A stretch of DNA of 64,000 nucleotides. Source: Hoyosella sp. YIM 151337. GTDB lineage: Bacteria > Actinomycetota > Actinomycetes > Mycobacteriales > Mycobacteriaceae. The notes beneath the pieces were generated by a model, which saw only the letters and a list, made by a program, of their open reading frames with translations, did not search any database and was not told where the DNA came from. The stretch is taken from assembly GCF_026041215.1 (NCBI RefSeq), contig NZ_JAPEIQ010000039.1, positions 248,001 to 312,000 on the forward strand. The letters run 5' to 3'. Below are positions 27,515-38,098 of the stretch, in pieces. Numbering within the stretch: the stretch's first letter is position 1; each line of letters opens with the position of its first letter. Made by a program: the position numbers and the translations under genes.

Positions 27515-28300
27515 GTGACCGTGGTTCGAGCAGCGCTCTTTCAGGGGCCGGCGCAGCCGGGTTCGATCGCCAGCAACCTCAACGCTATCGGCCGCGCGGC
27601 TCATTCCGCCGCAGCGGCAGGCGCGGATATCCTCGTCACGCCGGAGCTATCCAGCACCGGATATAACGTTGGCCAGCGGATGATTGAGTTTGCGCAGCCG
27701 AGCACCGGGGAGACGTGCCGCCGCGTGTGCGAGATGGCTCGCGAGCACGGCATCGCGATCGGGTGCGGATACCCGGAGAGCGACGCAGGCGCCGTGTTTA
27801 ACAGCACTATGATCGCGGGCGCAGATGGCCACTCTCTCGCGCACTACCGCAAGACTCATCTGTACGGCGACTATGAACGATCGGTATTCGCGCCTGGGCA
27901 GGACTTGGTTGCCCAGTTCGATTTCCATGGGGTTCGCTGCGGCGTGATCACCTGCTATGACGTGGAATTTCCCGAGACGGTCAGGGCGCATGCGGACGCT
28001 GGTACCCAGTGGCTGCTCGTACCCACTGGCCTGATGCGCCCATTCGAGCACGTTGCACTGCATATCGTCCCTGCCCGCGCGTACGAGAGCCAGTTATTCA
28101 TTACCTACGTGAATCGGTGCGGGAGTGAACACGGACTCGAGTTTTGTGGCCTCAGTTGTGCGATCGCTCCGGACGGGGGCGAACTGGTGCGCGCGGGCGC
28201 GCACGAGGACCTCCTCATAGCGGACATCGACACCACCGTTCTTGACAGGTCTCGCGCGGTAAACACCCACCTCAGTGACCGGCGGCGGGATCTTTACTGA
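27515..28300 (+). CDS. Nitrilase-superfamily amidase (DavA-like)
   Basis: 261 residues from GTG 27515, one nt after the regulator stop. The catalytic triad is complete: Glu44 in VTPELSSTGYN, Lys113 in YRKTHLYGD, and Cys147 in CYDVEFPE. Overall it resembles Pseudomonas DavA, the 5-aminovaleramidase. Next to a DavB-like monooxygenase and a ureohydrolase, the best guess is hydrolysis of 4-guanidinobutanamide to 4-guanidinobutyrate in arginine breakdown. 5-Aminovaleramide (lysine route) is the alternative. Confidence 0.85.
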   Translation: MTVVRAALFQGPAQPGSIASNLNAIGRAAHSAAAAGADILVTPELSSTGYNVGQRMIEFAQPSTGETCRRVCEMAREHGIAIGCGYPESDAGAVFNSTMIAGADGHSLAHYRKTHLYGDYERSVFAPGQDLVAQFDFHGVRCGVITCYDVEFPETVRAHADAGTQWLLVPTGLMRPFEHVALHIVPARAYESQLFITYVNRCGSEHGLEFCGLSCAIAPDGGELVRAGAHEDLLIADIDTTVLDRSRAVNTHLSDRRRDLY

Positions 28301-28327
28301 CACACGAACAGGCAGGAGGTCTTCACC

Positions 28328-30025
28328 ATGACGATTCCGGTGACGCATGACAGCACCGCTGTTGATACCGATATCCGGCCCCTCACGATGTTCGGTCCTG
28401 ATTTCCCTTTTCCGTACGACGACTACGTCGCGCACCCCGCCGGGCTTGGCTCGATTCCGCGGGAGCGCTACGGCGCAGAAGTCGCGATAATCGGTGGCGG
28501 TCTCGCGGGCATGGTCACGGCTTACGAACTTATGAAGATGGGACTGAGGCCGATTGTCTACGAATCGGATCAGATCGGAGGCCGCATGCGTTCCGTGAGT
28601 TTTCCGCAAGCCCCAGGCGTGGTAGCGGAAATGGGTGCGATGCGGTTCCCGCCATCGTCGACCACGCTTTTCCACTACTTCAATCAGCTCGGCCTGCGGA
28701 CGTTTCCGTTCCCCAATCCGCTCGCGGAGGCGACGCCGAGCACCGTCATCGACCTTAAGGGCGAAACGTATTATGCCCGCACGCTTGACGATCTGCCCGA
28801 GGTCTTCCGGGACGTTGCTGACGCCTGGCACAAGACCCTAGAAGACTATGCAGGGGTCGGACCGTTACAGGACGCCATCAGACGGCGCGACACCACGACG
28901 CTCAAACGGCTCTGGAATGAGTTGGTTATCCGTCTCGATGACCAAACCTTTTACGGATTCCTCGCGGCGTCGAAACACTTTGGCTCGTTCCGGCTGCGTG
29001 AGATCTTCGGTCAAATCGGGTTCGGCACCGGCGGCTGGGATACCGACTATCCGAATTCGATACTGGAGATTCTTCGCGTCGTCTGTACTGCCGCGGACGA
29101 CCATCACCGCGGTGTAGTGGGCGGATGCCAGCAACTCCCGATGGGATTGTGGGAACGCGCGCCCGCGTCGCACGAGGGCATGGCGCATTGGCCTGCGGGA
29201 ACCAGCGTGAGCGTGCTCAACGGTGGACGGCCGCGGCCGCGCGTCACCGAGCTGCGCCGAACCGCCCCGCGCAACTACACAGTGACTGACGCTAGCGGTG
29301 AAATCCGCACCTATTCGGCGGTCGTTTTCACCGCGCAGAGCTGGATGCTTCTCGGTGGCGTACGGTGTGACGACGATCTGTTCCCGATCGATCACTGGAC
29401 GGCGATCGAGCGGACGCATTACATGGGTTCGACTAAGGTGTTCGCGCTAGTGGACCGGCCATTCTGGAAGCAGCGAGACCCCGCGACCGGCCGGGAACGG
29501 CTCAGCATGACGCTTACCGACCGCATGAGCCGAGGAACCTATCTGCTGGATCACGGTGATGACGCACCAGCGATGATGTGCCTGTCGTATACATGGGCCG
29601 ATGATTCGCTCAAGCTGCTCCCGCTGAATGCGGCTGAGCGAATGGATCTCACGCTGAAATCACTGCGTGAGATCTATCCCGCGGTCGATATCCGCAGGCA
29701 CGTGATCGCGACGCCGGTCACGCTGACGTGGGAGACCGAGCGAGACTTCATGGGCGCTTTCAAAGCGAACCTGCCTGGTCACTACCGGTACCAAGAGCGA
29801 CTGTTCAGTCACTTCATGCAGGAGGAGCTGGCTCCGCGGCACCGGGGAATCTTCCTTGCTGGTGATGATATTTCGTGGACTGCGGGCTGGGCGGAAGGTG
29901 CCATTCAGACGGCGCTGAACGCGGTGTGGGGCGTCATGCGTGACTTCGGCGGTGGCACCGAGGTGGACAACCCGGGTCCCGGGGACCGGTTCGCGGAGCT
30001 CGCCCCGCTTCGGCTCAGGGACTGA
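28328..30025 (+). CDS. FAD-dependent L-amino-acid 2-monooxygenase (arginine or lysine)
   Basis: 565 residues. An unusual N-terminal arm (LTMFGPDFPFPYDDYV, 19-34) precedes the FAD motif IIGGGLAGM (54-62). The arm and much of the body closely follow lysine 2-monooxygenase DavB, including FGQIGFGTGGWDTDYPNS, a GHYRYQERLFSHFM segment and GIFLAGDDISWT near the end. Such enzymes decarboxylate the amino acid with O2 to an amide. The ureohydrolase in the cluster favours arginine, giving 4-guanidinobutanamide. AGGAGG precedes the ATG. Confidence 0.87.
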   Translation: MTIPVTHDSTAVDTDIRPLTMFGPDFPFPYDDYVAHPAGLGSIPRERYGAEVAIIGGGLAGMVTAYELMKMGLRPIVYESDQIGGRMRSVSFPQAPGVVAEMGAMRFPPSSTTLFHYFNQLGLRTFPFPNPLAEATPSTVIDLKGETYYARTLDDLPEVFRDVADAWHKTLEDYAGVGPLQDAIRRRDTTTLKRLWNELVIRLDDQTFYGFLAASKHFGSFRLREIFGQIGFGTGGWDTDYPNSILEILRVVCTAADDHHRGVVGGCQQLPMGLWERAPASHEGMAHWPAGTSVSVLNGGRPRPRVTELRRTAPRNYTVTDASGEIRTYSAVVFTAQSWMLLGGVRCDDDLFPIDHWTAIERTHYMGSTKVFALVDRPFWKQRDPATGRERLSMTLTDRMSRGTYLLDHGDDAPAMMCLSYTWADDSLKLLPLNAAERMDLTLKSLREIYPAVDIRRHVIATPVTLTWETERDFMGAFKANLPGHYRYQERLFSHFMQEELAPRHRGIFLAGDDISWTAGWAEGAIQTALNAVWGVMRDFGGGTEVDNPGPGDRFAELAPLRLRD

Positions 30026-30136
30026 CTGCAGCGGCTGGGCGGAAAATTGTCAGAGGGTGCGCCTAGCATGAGTGAGCCGTGGTAGTCGTTAGGCTTGGGC
30101 GACGCGGCAGGTTCGCTGGAGCGGGAGAGGGTGCGC

Positions 30137-33100
30137 GTGACTGATTCGGGGTCGTTTGTCCATCTGCACAACCACACCGAGTACTCGATGCTCGATGGTG
30201 CCGCGAAAGTCAAGCCGCTGTTTGCGGAGGCGAAGCGTCTCGGCATGAAGGCCGTGGGCATGACCGACCACGGCAATATGTTCGGTGCTAGCGACTTCTA
30301 TAAAGCGGCTGTCAGTGCGGATATCAAGCCGATCATTGGTATCGAGGCGTACGTCGCGCCAGAGTCGCGGTTCAACCAGAAACGTGTCCGCTGGGGTGAC
30401 CCCTCGCAGAAATCCGACGATGTTTCCGGCAGTGGTGCATACACCCACATGACAATGGTCGCGGCGAACGCGACGGGCCTGCGGAATCTGTTCAAGCTGT
30501 CGTCATTGGCATCCATCGAGGGCCAGCTCGGCAAGTGGCCGCGAATGGATGCTGAGCTGATCGCCCAGTACTCGGAAGGCATTATCGCCACGACTGGCTG
30601 CCCCTCCGGCGAAGTGCAGACGAGACTCCGCCTTGGGCATGAGCGTGAGGCACTCGAGGCGGCTGCCAAGTGGCGTGAGATCTTCGGTCCGGAGAACTTT
30701 TTCCTCGAGCTGATGGACCACGGAATCTCCATCGAGCGCCGCGTTCGTGAAGGTCTGTTGGAGGTGGGGCGGAAAGCAGGAATTCCCCCTATCGTCACGA
30801 ATGACTGTCACTACGTGACGGTGGATCAAGCCCGGAGCCATGAGGCACTCCTGTGCGTGCAAACCGGAAAGACGCTGAGCGATCCGACACGCTTCAAATT
30901 CGATGGCGACGGCTATTACCTGAAATCTGCAACCGAGATGCGTGCGATCTGGGATGAAGAAGTACCCGGTGCGTGCGACAACACATTACTCATCGCCGAC
31001 CGCGTCGAATCGTATGAAGATGTGTGGACCCACCGGGACCGGATGCCGGTCTTCCCGGTCCCGGGAGGCGAGACCCAGGCGACCTATCTGCAGCAGCAAG
31101 TGCATGCCGGCCTGCAACGTAGGTTTCCAGATGGCGTGCCTCCGGAGTACACAAAGCGTGCGGACTACGAGCTTGACGTCATCAACCAGATGGGCTTTCC
31201 CGCATACTTCCTCGTAGTCGGGGATCTCGTTTGGCATGCCCGGGAGGTGGGAATCAGGGTCGGCCCCGGTCGTGGTTCCGCGGCCGGGTCACTGGTGGCG
31301 TTCGCTCTCGGAATCACCAACATCGACCCAATTCCCCATGGGCTGCTGTTCGAGCGGTTCCTCAACCCCGAGCGTGTCTCGATGCCGGATATCGATATCG
31401 ACTTCGACGACCGCCGGCGCGGCGAAATGGTGCGGTACGCGACCGAGCGGTGGGGAAGTGATCGGGTCGCACAGGTGATCACGTTCGGCACCATTAAGAC
31501 GAAAGCGGCGATCAAAGACTCTGCCCGCGTCCTGTTCGGGCAACCAGGGTTCGCGATTGCTGACCGGATCAGTAAGGCGCTGCCGCCACCGATCATGGCT
31601 AAGGACATCCCGCTGCACGGGATCATGAATCCAGACCATGAACGCTATAAAGAAGCCGTCGAGGTTCGGTCACTCATCGAGACCGATCCGGATGTTCGCA
31701 AAATCTACGAGACCGCCCTTGGCCTCGAGGGCCTCATTCGTAATGCCGGTGTGCATGCCTGCGCAGTGATCATGTCATCCGAACCGCTGATGGACGCGAT
31801 TCCACTGTGGAAACGGCAGCAGGACGGCGCGATCATCACGGGATGGGACTACCCATCATGTGAAGATATTGGCCTGCTCAAAATGGACTTCCTCGGTTTG
31901 CGCAACCTCACTGTGATTGGTGACGCAATCGAGAACCTCAAAGCCAACCGTGGCATCGATATCGACCTCGACACCCTCGCGCTCGACGATCCGAAAGCGT
32001 ATGAGCTACTCGCCCGCGGTGACACACTCGGCGTGTTCCAGCTCGACGGCTCGGCGATGCGTGACTTGCTGCGCCGCATGCAGCCCACCGGCTTCGAAGA
32101 CATCGTGGCGGTCCTCGCGCTGTACCGGCCTGGCCCCATGGGCATGAACGCCCACAACGACTACGCAGACCGCAAAAACGGTCGTCAGGAAGTCCGGCCA
32201 ATCCACCCTGAGCTCGAGGTGCCGCTCAAGGAGATCCTTGCTGAGACTTATGGCCTGATCGTTTACCAAGAGCAGATCATGCAGATCGCTCAGAAGGTCG
32301 CAGGGTACTCACTCGGGCGCGCAGACATTCTGCGCCGCGCGATGGGTAAGAAGAAGGCCGAAGTCCTCGCCGCGGAGTTCGATGGCTTCCAGGAAGGCAT
32401 GCGCGCCAACGGCTTCGGTGACGATGCAATTAAGGCGCTGTGGGATACGATCCTCCCGTTCGCTGGATATGCATTCAACAAGTCGCACGCAGCCGGTTAC
32501 GGGCTCGTGTCGTACTGGACGGCCTACCTGAAGGCGAACTACCCGGCCGAATACATGGCGGGCCTCCTCACATCGGTCGGCGACGACAAAGACAAGGCGG
32601 CGATCTACCTTTCCGACTGCCGCAAGATCGGCGTGACTGTGCTGCCGCCAGACGTCAACGAATCTGAACACAACTTCACGTCGGTGGGGGATGACATTCG
32701 GTTCGGCCTTGGCGCCGTCCGCAACGTCGGTGCCAACGTCGTGCAGGCGATTATCAAGGCACGCAATGAGAAAGGCCATTTCGGCTCCTTCTCGGATTAC
32801 CTCAACAAGGTCGACGCCTCCGCTTGCGGAAAGAAAGCGATCGAATCGCTTATCAAGGCCGGAGCTTTCGACTCACTCGAGCATCCACGGAAGGGACTCG
32901 TTCTCGTCCACTCCGATGCTGTCGATTCCGTGATGAGTACGAAGAAAGCCGAAGCGATGGGTCAGTTCGACCTTTTCGGCGGTGGCGGTGCGGACGACGA
33001 AATCGCCAGCGTATTCGAAGTCAAAGTCCCTGACGAAGAATGGGACACCAAACACAAACTCGCGCTCGAACGGGAAATGCTCGGTCTTTACGTATCTGGC

Positions 33101-33676
33101 CACCCCCTCAACGGAATCGAGCACCTGATAGCTGCGCAGACCGATACGCAGATCACCGCCATCCTCGAAGGTTCGGTCAAAGACGGCACCCAAGTCACTG
33201 TGGGAGGCATCTTCGCGTCCGTCACCCGGCGCGTGAACAAGAACGGCCAGCCCTGGGCTGCCGCCCAACTAGAAGACCTCGAAGCTGGAATCGAGGTGAT
33301 GTTCTTCCCGCAGGCGTACTCGTTGTTCGGGATGGAAGTGGCGGAGGACGCCATCGTCCTGGTGCGTGGCCGTCTCAAGGTGCAAGACGACCGGATATCG
33401 ATAATCGCGAACGACCTCGTCGTGCCTGACCTCTCGGAAATAGGTGTCGCGCAGCCCATCTCAGTCAGCATGCACACTCGGATGTGCACGCCCGACAAAG
33501 TGGGCGCGCTCAAACAGGTCCTCACCCGGCACCCAGGGCAAGCGGACGTGCATGTTCGCCTGATCACTGGCAGCCGCACGACAACGCTGAAGCTCGATGA
33601 CGGCTACCGCGTTACGCCATCATCGGCGCTCATGGGCGATCTCAAAGCGCTGCTTGGCCCGGGTTGTTTAGGGTGA
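30137..33676 (+). CDS. dnaE1: DNA polymerase III alpha subunit
   Basis: 1179 residues from GTG 30137, preceded by GGGAGAGG; the TTG 42 nt upstream is less likely. An N-terminal PHP domain opens with [16 protein letters not shown], with intact metal-binding residues as in mycobacterial DnaE1, whose PHP domain proofreads. The palm carries [10 protein letters not shown] (catalytic Asp pair). A helix-hairpin-helix and OB fold follow, ending in [14 protein letters not shown]. It is the main replicative polymerase. High similarity to mycobacterial DnaE1 along its length. Confidence 0.97.
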   Translation: MTDSGSFVHLHNHTEYSMLDGAAKVKPLFAEAKRLGMKAVGMTDHGNMFGASDFYKAAVSADIKPIIGIEAYVAPESRFNQKRVRWGDPSQKSDDVSGSGAYTHMTMVAANATGLRNLFKLSSLASIEGQLGKWPRMDAELIAQYSEGIIATTGCPSGEVQTRLRLGHEREALEAAAKWREIFGPENFFLELMDHGISIERRVREGLLEVGRKAGIPPIVTNDCHYVTVDQARSHEALLCVQTGKTLSDPTRFKFDGDGYYLKSATEMRAIWDEEVPGACDNTLLIADRVESYEDVWTHRDRMPVFPVPGGETQATYLQQQVHAGLQRRFPDGVPPEYTKRADYELDVINQMGFPAYFLVVGDLVWHAREVGIRVGPGRGSAAGSLVAFALGITNIDPIPHGLLFERFLNPERVSMPDIDIDFDDRRRGEMVRYATERWGSDRVAQVITFGTIKTKAAIKDSARVLFGQPGFAIADRISKALPPPIMAKDIPLHGIMNPDHERYKEAVEVRSLIETDPDVRKIYETALGLEGLIRNAGVHACAVIMSSEPLMDAIPLWKRQQDGAIITGWDYPSCEDIGLLKMDFLGLRNLTVIGDAIENLKANRGIDIDLDTLALDDPKAYELLARGDTLGVFQLDGSAMRDLLRRMQPTGFEDIVAVLALYRPGPMGMNAHNDYADRKNGRQEVRPIHPELEVPLKEILAETYGLIVYQEQIMQIAQKVAGYSLGRADILRRAMGKKKAEVLAAEFDGFQEGMRANGFGDDAIKALWDTILPFAGYAFNKSHAAGYGLVSYWTAYLKANYPAEYMAGLLTSVGDDKDKAAIYLSDCRKIGVTVLPPDVNESEHNFTSVGDDIRFGLGAVRNVGANVVQAIIKARNEKGHFGSFSDYLNKVDASACGKKAIESLIKAGAFDSLEHPRKGLVLVHSDAVDSVMSTKKAEAMGQFDLFGGGGADDEIASVFEVKVPDEEWDTKHKLALEREMLGLYVSGHPLNGIEHLIAAQTDTQITAILEGSVKDGTQVTVGGIFASVTRRVNKNGQPWAAAQLEDLEAGIEVMFFPQAYSLFGMEVAEDAIVLVRGRLKVQDDRISIIANDLVVPDLSEIGVAQPISVSMHTRMCTPDKVGALKQVLTRHPGQADVHVRLITGSRTTTLKLDDGYRVTPSSALMGDLKALLGPGCLG

Positions 33677-33710
33677 GACGAGGGAGTTGACGAGAAGGGA
33701 GAGTGCTGAC

Positions 33711-35012
33711 GTGATAGTTCGTAGAGCAATGACCCTGGGCGCCTGCGCTGCGCTAGTGCTCGCCACGGCGTGCGCCACCGAACCCGAGGCAACCAACAAC
33801 GGCACGATCACGCAGCCTGAGGCAACCGCCAACGGCGAGACCACTCCACCCGATGCAGCTGACCCGCTCGTGACAGGCCTTTACGATTTCGCCGAACGCT
33901 TCGGCCAGTCAGTTCTGACCGAGGGGGAAAACTCGGTGTACTCGCCCCTTAGCATCGCCTACGCTTTCGCAATGCTGCGTGCCGGTGCAGATGGCGAAAC
34001 CGCCAGTCAGCTCGACGACGTGTTCGGCTTTCCCGCAGATGGACTCGCGGAAGCAGCGCGCACACTCGCTCAACAAACAGTGACGATCGACGACGCCCCA
34101 CCGCGGACTGAGCCCGGGGAAGCCCGCGGACCAGATGACGAGCCGCAAGACCCAATCGTCGCCATCGCAAATGGGCTCTTTGTTCAAGACGGGCTCACGC
34201 TCGAGCCAGAGTTCACCGAAACCCTGGCCGAGTACTACGGCGCTCGGCCCATTGATGTCGACTTCGCCAGCCCAGAGGCTATCCAGACGATCGACGAATG
34301 GGTGGACGAGCAGACTGCTGGACGCATCGACCGCCTTTTCGACGAACTCGACCCAGAGACCGTCGCGGTGCTCGCAAACGCGATCTACATGAAAGCCGAA
34401 TGGGAACATCAATTTACCGAAACTGCAACGGAAGACAGTGAATTCACATTAGGCGACGGTTCCACTGTCACTGTGCCGATGATGAGCAAGGACTCACTCT
34501 CACTGCGCTACTTGACTGGGGGTGGCGACGCTGAAGGCTGGAGCGCCATCGAGTTGCCCTATGCCGGAGGTGAGCTTTCCATGTGGCTCGTGCTGGCTGA
34601 CCCGTCGGGTGAGACCGGCACGCCAGCCGCACCGAATCTCAGCGCGAGTCTGCTCGAACAATTGCACCAAGGCGGAGAGACTGTTTCCGTGGATGTTGCC
34701 CTGCCCCGATGGGACTTCGGAACCACGATCGAACTCTTGGGTCAGCTTCGTGAACTTGGGCTCACCGACCTCACCGACCTTGACGGGATAACACCTCAAT
34801 TCGCGGTGAACGATGCGATACACCGCGCGAACATCACCGTCGATGAGCAAGGCACGGAAGCTGCCGCCGTTACCGGAGTAGCCGGAGTGACCAGCCTCCC
34901 GCCGGATGCTGAGATCCAGTTCAGAGCTGACCGCCCCTTCAGCTTCGTCGTCATGCACACGCCCACCGGCGCCCCACTTTTCGCCGGAGCAGTGGAAAAC
35001 CCACTGCAATGA
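33711..35012 (+). CDS. Serpin-family protease inhibitor, predicted lipoprotein
   Basis: 433 residues from GTG 33711 after GGGAGAG. A short signal sequence ends in the lipobox LATAC with Cys21, so it should be tethered outside the cell. After a linker the serpin fold begins with FGQSVLTEGENSVYSPLSIA, and LANAIYMKAEWEHQF is the usual strand region. The hinge of the reactive loop reads EQGTEAAAVTGVAG, the pattern of inhibitory serpins, and the C-terminus FSFVVMHTPTGAPLFAGAV is canonical. P1 falls around Thr-Ser-Leu, suggesting chymotrypsin-, elastase- or subtilisin-like targets (inference). Serpins are rare in actinomycetes. Confidence 0.9.
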   Translation: MIVRRAMTLGACAALVLATACATEPEATNNGTITQPEATANGETTPPDAADPLVTGLYDFAERFGQSVLTEGENSVYSPLSIAYAFAMLRAGADGETASQLDDVFGFPADGLAEAARTLAQQTVTIDDAPPRTEPGEARGPDDEPQDPIVAIANGLFVQDGLTLEPEFTETLAEYYGARPIDVDFASPEAIQTIDEWVDEQTAGRIDRLFDELDPETVAVLANAIYMKAEWEHQFTETATEDSEFTLGDGSTVTVPMMSKDSLSLRYLTGGGDAEGWSAIELPYAGGELSMWLVLADPSGETGTPAAPNLSASLLEQLHQGGETVSVDVALPRWDFGTTIELLGQLRELGLTDLTDLDGITPQFAVNDAIHRANITVDEQGTEAAAVTGVAGVTSLPPDAEIQFRADRPFSFVVMHTPTGAPLFAGAVENPLQ

Positions 35013-35038
35013 ATCGCTAGTTGATGTTGACTGTAACT

Positions 35039-35476
35039 ATGCCTCTCCATGGTGAGTACGAACCCAGTCCTGCGGACTACGTCCGCGAACAAGTTGAAAC
35101 CTACGAGCGCACACACGGCGAAGAGGCCAACACGATGGGCGGCAAACCAGTCGTCATCGTTACCACCCTGGGCGCGAAAAGCGGCAAGCTGCGCAAGGCC
35201 CCGCTCATGCGGGTTGAACATGGCGGCAACTACGCAATCGTCGCGTCAATGGGTGGCGCGCCTACGCATCCCGTCTGGTACCACAACGTGCGCGCCAACC
35301 CGCTGGTCGAGCTTCAAGATGGCGGCGTGAAGAAGGACTACATCGCGCACGAGTCCACTGGCGAGGAACGTCAACTCTGGTGGGAACGCGCCACGGACGT
35401 GTGGCCGGACTACAACGAATACCAGAAGAAGACTACCCGCGAAATTCCCGTAATCGTGCTCGAACCCGCTGGTTAA
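35039..35476 (+). CDS. Deazaflavin (F420)-dependent nitroreductase-family protein
   Basis: 145 residues from ATG 35039; [11 protein letters not shown] is the family's usual N-terminus, so the longer frame is rejected. It is a split beta-barrel of the Ddn/FDOR family, with [20 protein letters not shown] (the F420 phosphate region) and [11 protein letters not shown]. Relatives reduce quinones and nitroimidazoles with F420H2 near the membrane. In mycobacteria a close homologue also sits directly before ilvA, as here. Confidence 0.9.
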   Translation: MPLHGEYEPSPADYVREQVETYERTHGEEANTMGGKPVVIVTTLGAKSGKLRKAPLMRVEHGGNYAIVASMGGAPTHPVWYHNVRANPLVELQDGGVKKDYIAHESTGEERQLWWERATDVWPDYNEYQKKTTREIPVIVLEPAG

Positions 35477-35594
35477 ACGCCTTCATACGCCCCTGGTTTG
35501 TTACGAGCTGTCACAAGCGCCTTCGTAACCAATGCATATCAGGCGGGGCAAAGTGAGTGTGTATCCGCGCCCGATTAATGGCAGCATAGGTCGG

Positions 35595-36953
35595 GTGTCT
35601 ACAGTTCCCCGCGTTGAAGCTGCGACCACCCCGATCAGCCGTGCCACGCTGACCGCTGCCGACATTGATGCAGCGGCCGAGCGTATTAACGGCATTGCGT
35701 CGCAGACCCCTCTCGAGAAGTGTGAACGCTTGTCGCAGGCAACCGGTGCGAACATTTACCTCAAGCGCGAAGATCAGCAACGTGTCCGCTCGTACAAGCT
35801 CCGTGGCGCCTACAACCTCATGGTCCAGCTCAGCGACGATGAGCGTGCGGCCGGTGTGGTGTGCGCGAGCGCCGGCAACCACGCGCAGGGAGTGGCTTTC
35901 GCGTGCCGTGAGCTCGGGATACAGGGGCGTATCTATCTGCCGTCCAACACACCGCGCCAGAAGCGTGACCGTATCCGCGCCCACGGTGGACCATACGTCG
36001 CCTTAAAGGTGACCGGGCCAACCTACGATGAGGCAGCTGCAGCGGCGCTGCGTGACTGTGAAGCCTCCGGAGCGACACTAGTGCCCCCGTTCGATGACCC
36101 GCGGACGGCCGCCGGGCAAGGCACCGTTGCAAAGGAGATCACGGCTCAGCTCGACGAGCAGGTTGATGTCGTCGTCGTGCCTGTCGGCGGTGGCGGACTC
36201 ATCGCCGGAATGACAGCGTACCTGCACGAGCGCTCACCATCGACGACGATCGTCGGTGCTGAGCCTGCTGGCGCGGCATCGATGATCGCTGCCCTCGCCG
36301 CGCGCGGCCCGGTAACCCTGCGCGACATCGATCCCTTCGTCGATGGCGCAGCAGTGCGGCGGATAGGCGACTTCCCGTACGCGGTGCTCTCCGCGGCAGG
36401 TGCGACGGCAGTCACGCACGCCTCGTTGCCGCTCGTCGCATCAGTGCCTTCGCCGCGGCATCCCGGTGACATATCGCTGCTCAAAGTCGACGAGGGTGCT
36501 GTCTGTACAGAAATGCTGGACCTCTACCAGAACGAAGGTGTGATCGCTGAACCTGCTGGTGCGCTCGCCGTGGCCGCGCTCAGGCAAATGAAGTTCGAGC
36601 CGCACCAAAACGTGGTATGTGTGATCTCCGGCGGCAATAACGACGTTTCCCGCTACGGCGAGATCGTTGAACGGTCGCTCGTGCACATGGGGCTCAAGCA
36701 CTACTTCCTGGTGAACTTCCCGCAAGAGCCCGGTGCGCTGCGCCGATTCCTCGATAAGGTTCTGGGGCCGGACGATGACATCACGCTCTTCGAGTACGTC
36801 AAGCGCAACAACCGCGAGACCGGCGGGGCGCTCGTCGGAATCGAACTTGGCAGCGCCGACGGCCTTGAGCCATTGATGCAGCGGATCAGGAAGTCAAGTA
36901 TGGAGGTAGAGCACCTCGCGCCCGGCAGCCCCGCATTCCGTTACCTGATTTAG
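35595..36953 (+). CDS. ilvA: Threonine ammonia-lyase (threonine dehydratase), biosynthetic
   Basis: 452 residues from GTG 35595; the frame is open 63 nt further but that part is not conserved-looking. The PLP lysine is Lys68 in SYKLRGAYN, the phosphate loop is VPVGGGGLIAG, and SGGNNDVSRYGEI follows. The C-terminal ACT-like regulatory domain (about 350-452) suggests isoleucine feedback control. It makes 2-oxobutyrate for isoleucine synthesis. Its TAG overlaps the stop of the convergent TetR gene. Confidence 0.93.
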   Translation: MSTVPRVEAATTPISRATLTAADIDAAAERINGIASQTPLEKCERLSQATGANIYLKREDQQRVRSYKLRGAYNLMVQLSDDERAAGVVCASAGNHAQGVAFACRELGIQGRIYLPSNTPRQKRDRIRAHGGPYVALKVTGPTYDEAAAAALRDCEASGATLVPPFDDPRTAAGQGTVAKEITAQLDEQVDVVVVPVGGGGLIAGMTAYLHERSPSTTIVGAEPAGAASMIAALAARGPVTLRDIDPFVDGAAVRRIGDFPYAVLSAAGATAVTHASLPLVASVPSPRHPGDISLLKVDEGAVCTEMLDLYQNEGVIAEPAGALAVAALRQMKFEPHQNVVCVISGGNNDVSRYGEIVERSLVHMGLKHYFLVNFPQEPGALRRFLDKVLGPDDDITLFEYVKRNNRETGGALVGIELGSADGLEPLMQRIRKSSMEVEHLAPGSPAFRYLI

Positions 36954-37486
36954 CGATCGCCGGATTGTGCCAGTCGTTCGACGACTCGCCGGTGCAGTTC
37001 AGGATCCGGGGGCGGCATTCCGAGCATTGCCCCGAAGTAGATACCGTCGCCGGCGAGTCGCACTATCTCAGCGAGGACGGGGTCCTCGATCTCGTTTTGC
37101 AGATGCTCGTCCCAGCCTCGGAGCACGGCAATGACAGCGTCGCGGAGCGCGTGGTTCTGGCCATCGACGCTGTGCAGGGCTGCTAACAGTGAACGGTAAA
37201 CCTGCAGGTCCGCCTCAGCCGCAGCATCAGGGCTCTGTAGATAGAATTCAGTGATCGAACTCCCAGCCGAGACCGCATCGTCCAGTTGCTTGTCCGCACG
37301 CTCGCCGAGACGGGAGACAAGTCCTAACAGAAGGGCATCTTTGCTCGGGAAGTGGTACAGCAGGCCGCCCTTGGAAACGCCCGCTTCAGCAGCGACGGCG
37401 TCAAGTGTCACTTGAGCAGACCCGGTAGCAAGCAGTAGCTGTTCGAGTGCGTCGAGAATGCGATCCCGAGTTGAGCCATTTGTCAC
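36950..37486 (-). CDS. TetR-family transcriptional regulator
   Basis: 178 residues. The N-terminal helix-turn-helix (about 8-53) includes VTLDAVAAEAGVSKGGLLYHF, and the ligand-binding part has the TetR_C-like pattern seen in actinobacterial regulators of small efflux or oxidoreductase genes. It converges on ilvA with overlapping stops and is divergent from the DUF6918-like gene across about 150 bp. Ligand and target unknown. Confidence 0.88.
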   Translation of the reverse strand: MTNGSTRDRILDALEQLLLATGSAQVTLDAVAAEAGVSKGGLLYHFPSKDALLLGLVSRLGERADKQLDDAVSAGSSITEFYLQSPDAAAEADLQVYRSLLAALHSVDGQNHALRDAVIAVLRGWDEHLQNEIEDPVLAEIVRLAGDGIYFGAMLGMPPPDPELHRRVVERLAQSGDR

Positions 37487-37639
37487 GCTTCCGACTATAC
37501 CGGCTGGACGGTTTTGCCCCGTCGGTGCACGTTTAACCGCTCACGGAAGGTCAGCGGGTATCCGCGTACAAATGGTCACGGCGTGCGGTAAATTCTTCTG
37601 GTCCGCGTTGTGCGGCGGCGCTGGATACGGAGGACATCA

Positions 37640-38098
37640 ATGACGAAATCGCTGCGGGATGTCTTGATCTCGGACGAGGAAAGCCGCGAAGCGTTCGTCG
37701 TTCAGGCGCGCGCTGTGCTCGACGACGAAGTTCGGTCGAAGCGCGGGCCCACCGGCGTGATGCTGAAAGGTGCCTACAAGACCGTCAACGCTGTCCATGC
37801 GACGTTCGTCAATGGAGTGATACGCGTTCTGCTGCCTGACTTCCTTGATCGGATGCAGCCGCACTGGGATGCGTTTGCCTCATCGGGGCAGCCAGATTTC
37901 GGACAGTTCCTGGCGGGCCAGGGGGACGAGGCGGCGGACGCACTGCTCGCGGTTGTAGATGCACGCGCCGAGGCGTCGTCGTATCGCAGCGTTGCGAAGC
38001 TCTACGGGCAACTGCGTGGGCAGGGACACAAGCATGTCGTGTTAGCCCTCCCGGCAGTGGGCGCGTTGATTCAGCGGGAAATGCGTAAATCTGTCTAA
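37640..38098 (+). CDS. DUF6918-like hypothetical protein
   Basis: 152 residues from ATG 37640, which follows CGGAGG. All-helical, soluble. The segments LDDEVRSKRGPTGVMLKGAYKTVNAV and LYGQLRGQGHKHVVLALPAVGALI match the pattern I recall for actinobacterial DUF6918 proteins. No catalytic residues stand out. Its stop overlaps the stop of the TreY-like gene on the other strand by 3 nt. Confidence 0.65.
   Translation: MTKSLRDVLISDEESREAFVVQARAVLDDEVRSKRGPTGVMLKGAYKTVNAVHATFVNGVIRVLLPDFLDRMQPHWDAFASSGQPDFGQFLAGQGDEAADALLAVVDARAEASSYRSVAKLYGQLRGQGHKHVVLALPAVGALIQREMRKSV

Noticed and set aside
28328-30025. Calling the monooxygenase lysine-specific davB and the aminotransferase davT
   Set aside because: Sequence likeness is real, but the adjacent ureohydrolase fits arginine better; assigned only as amino-acid 2-monooxygenase.
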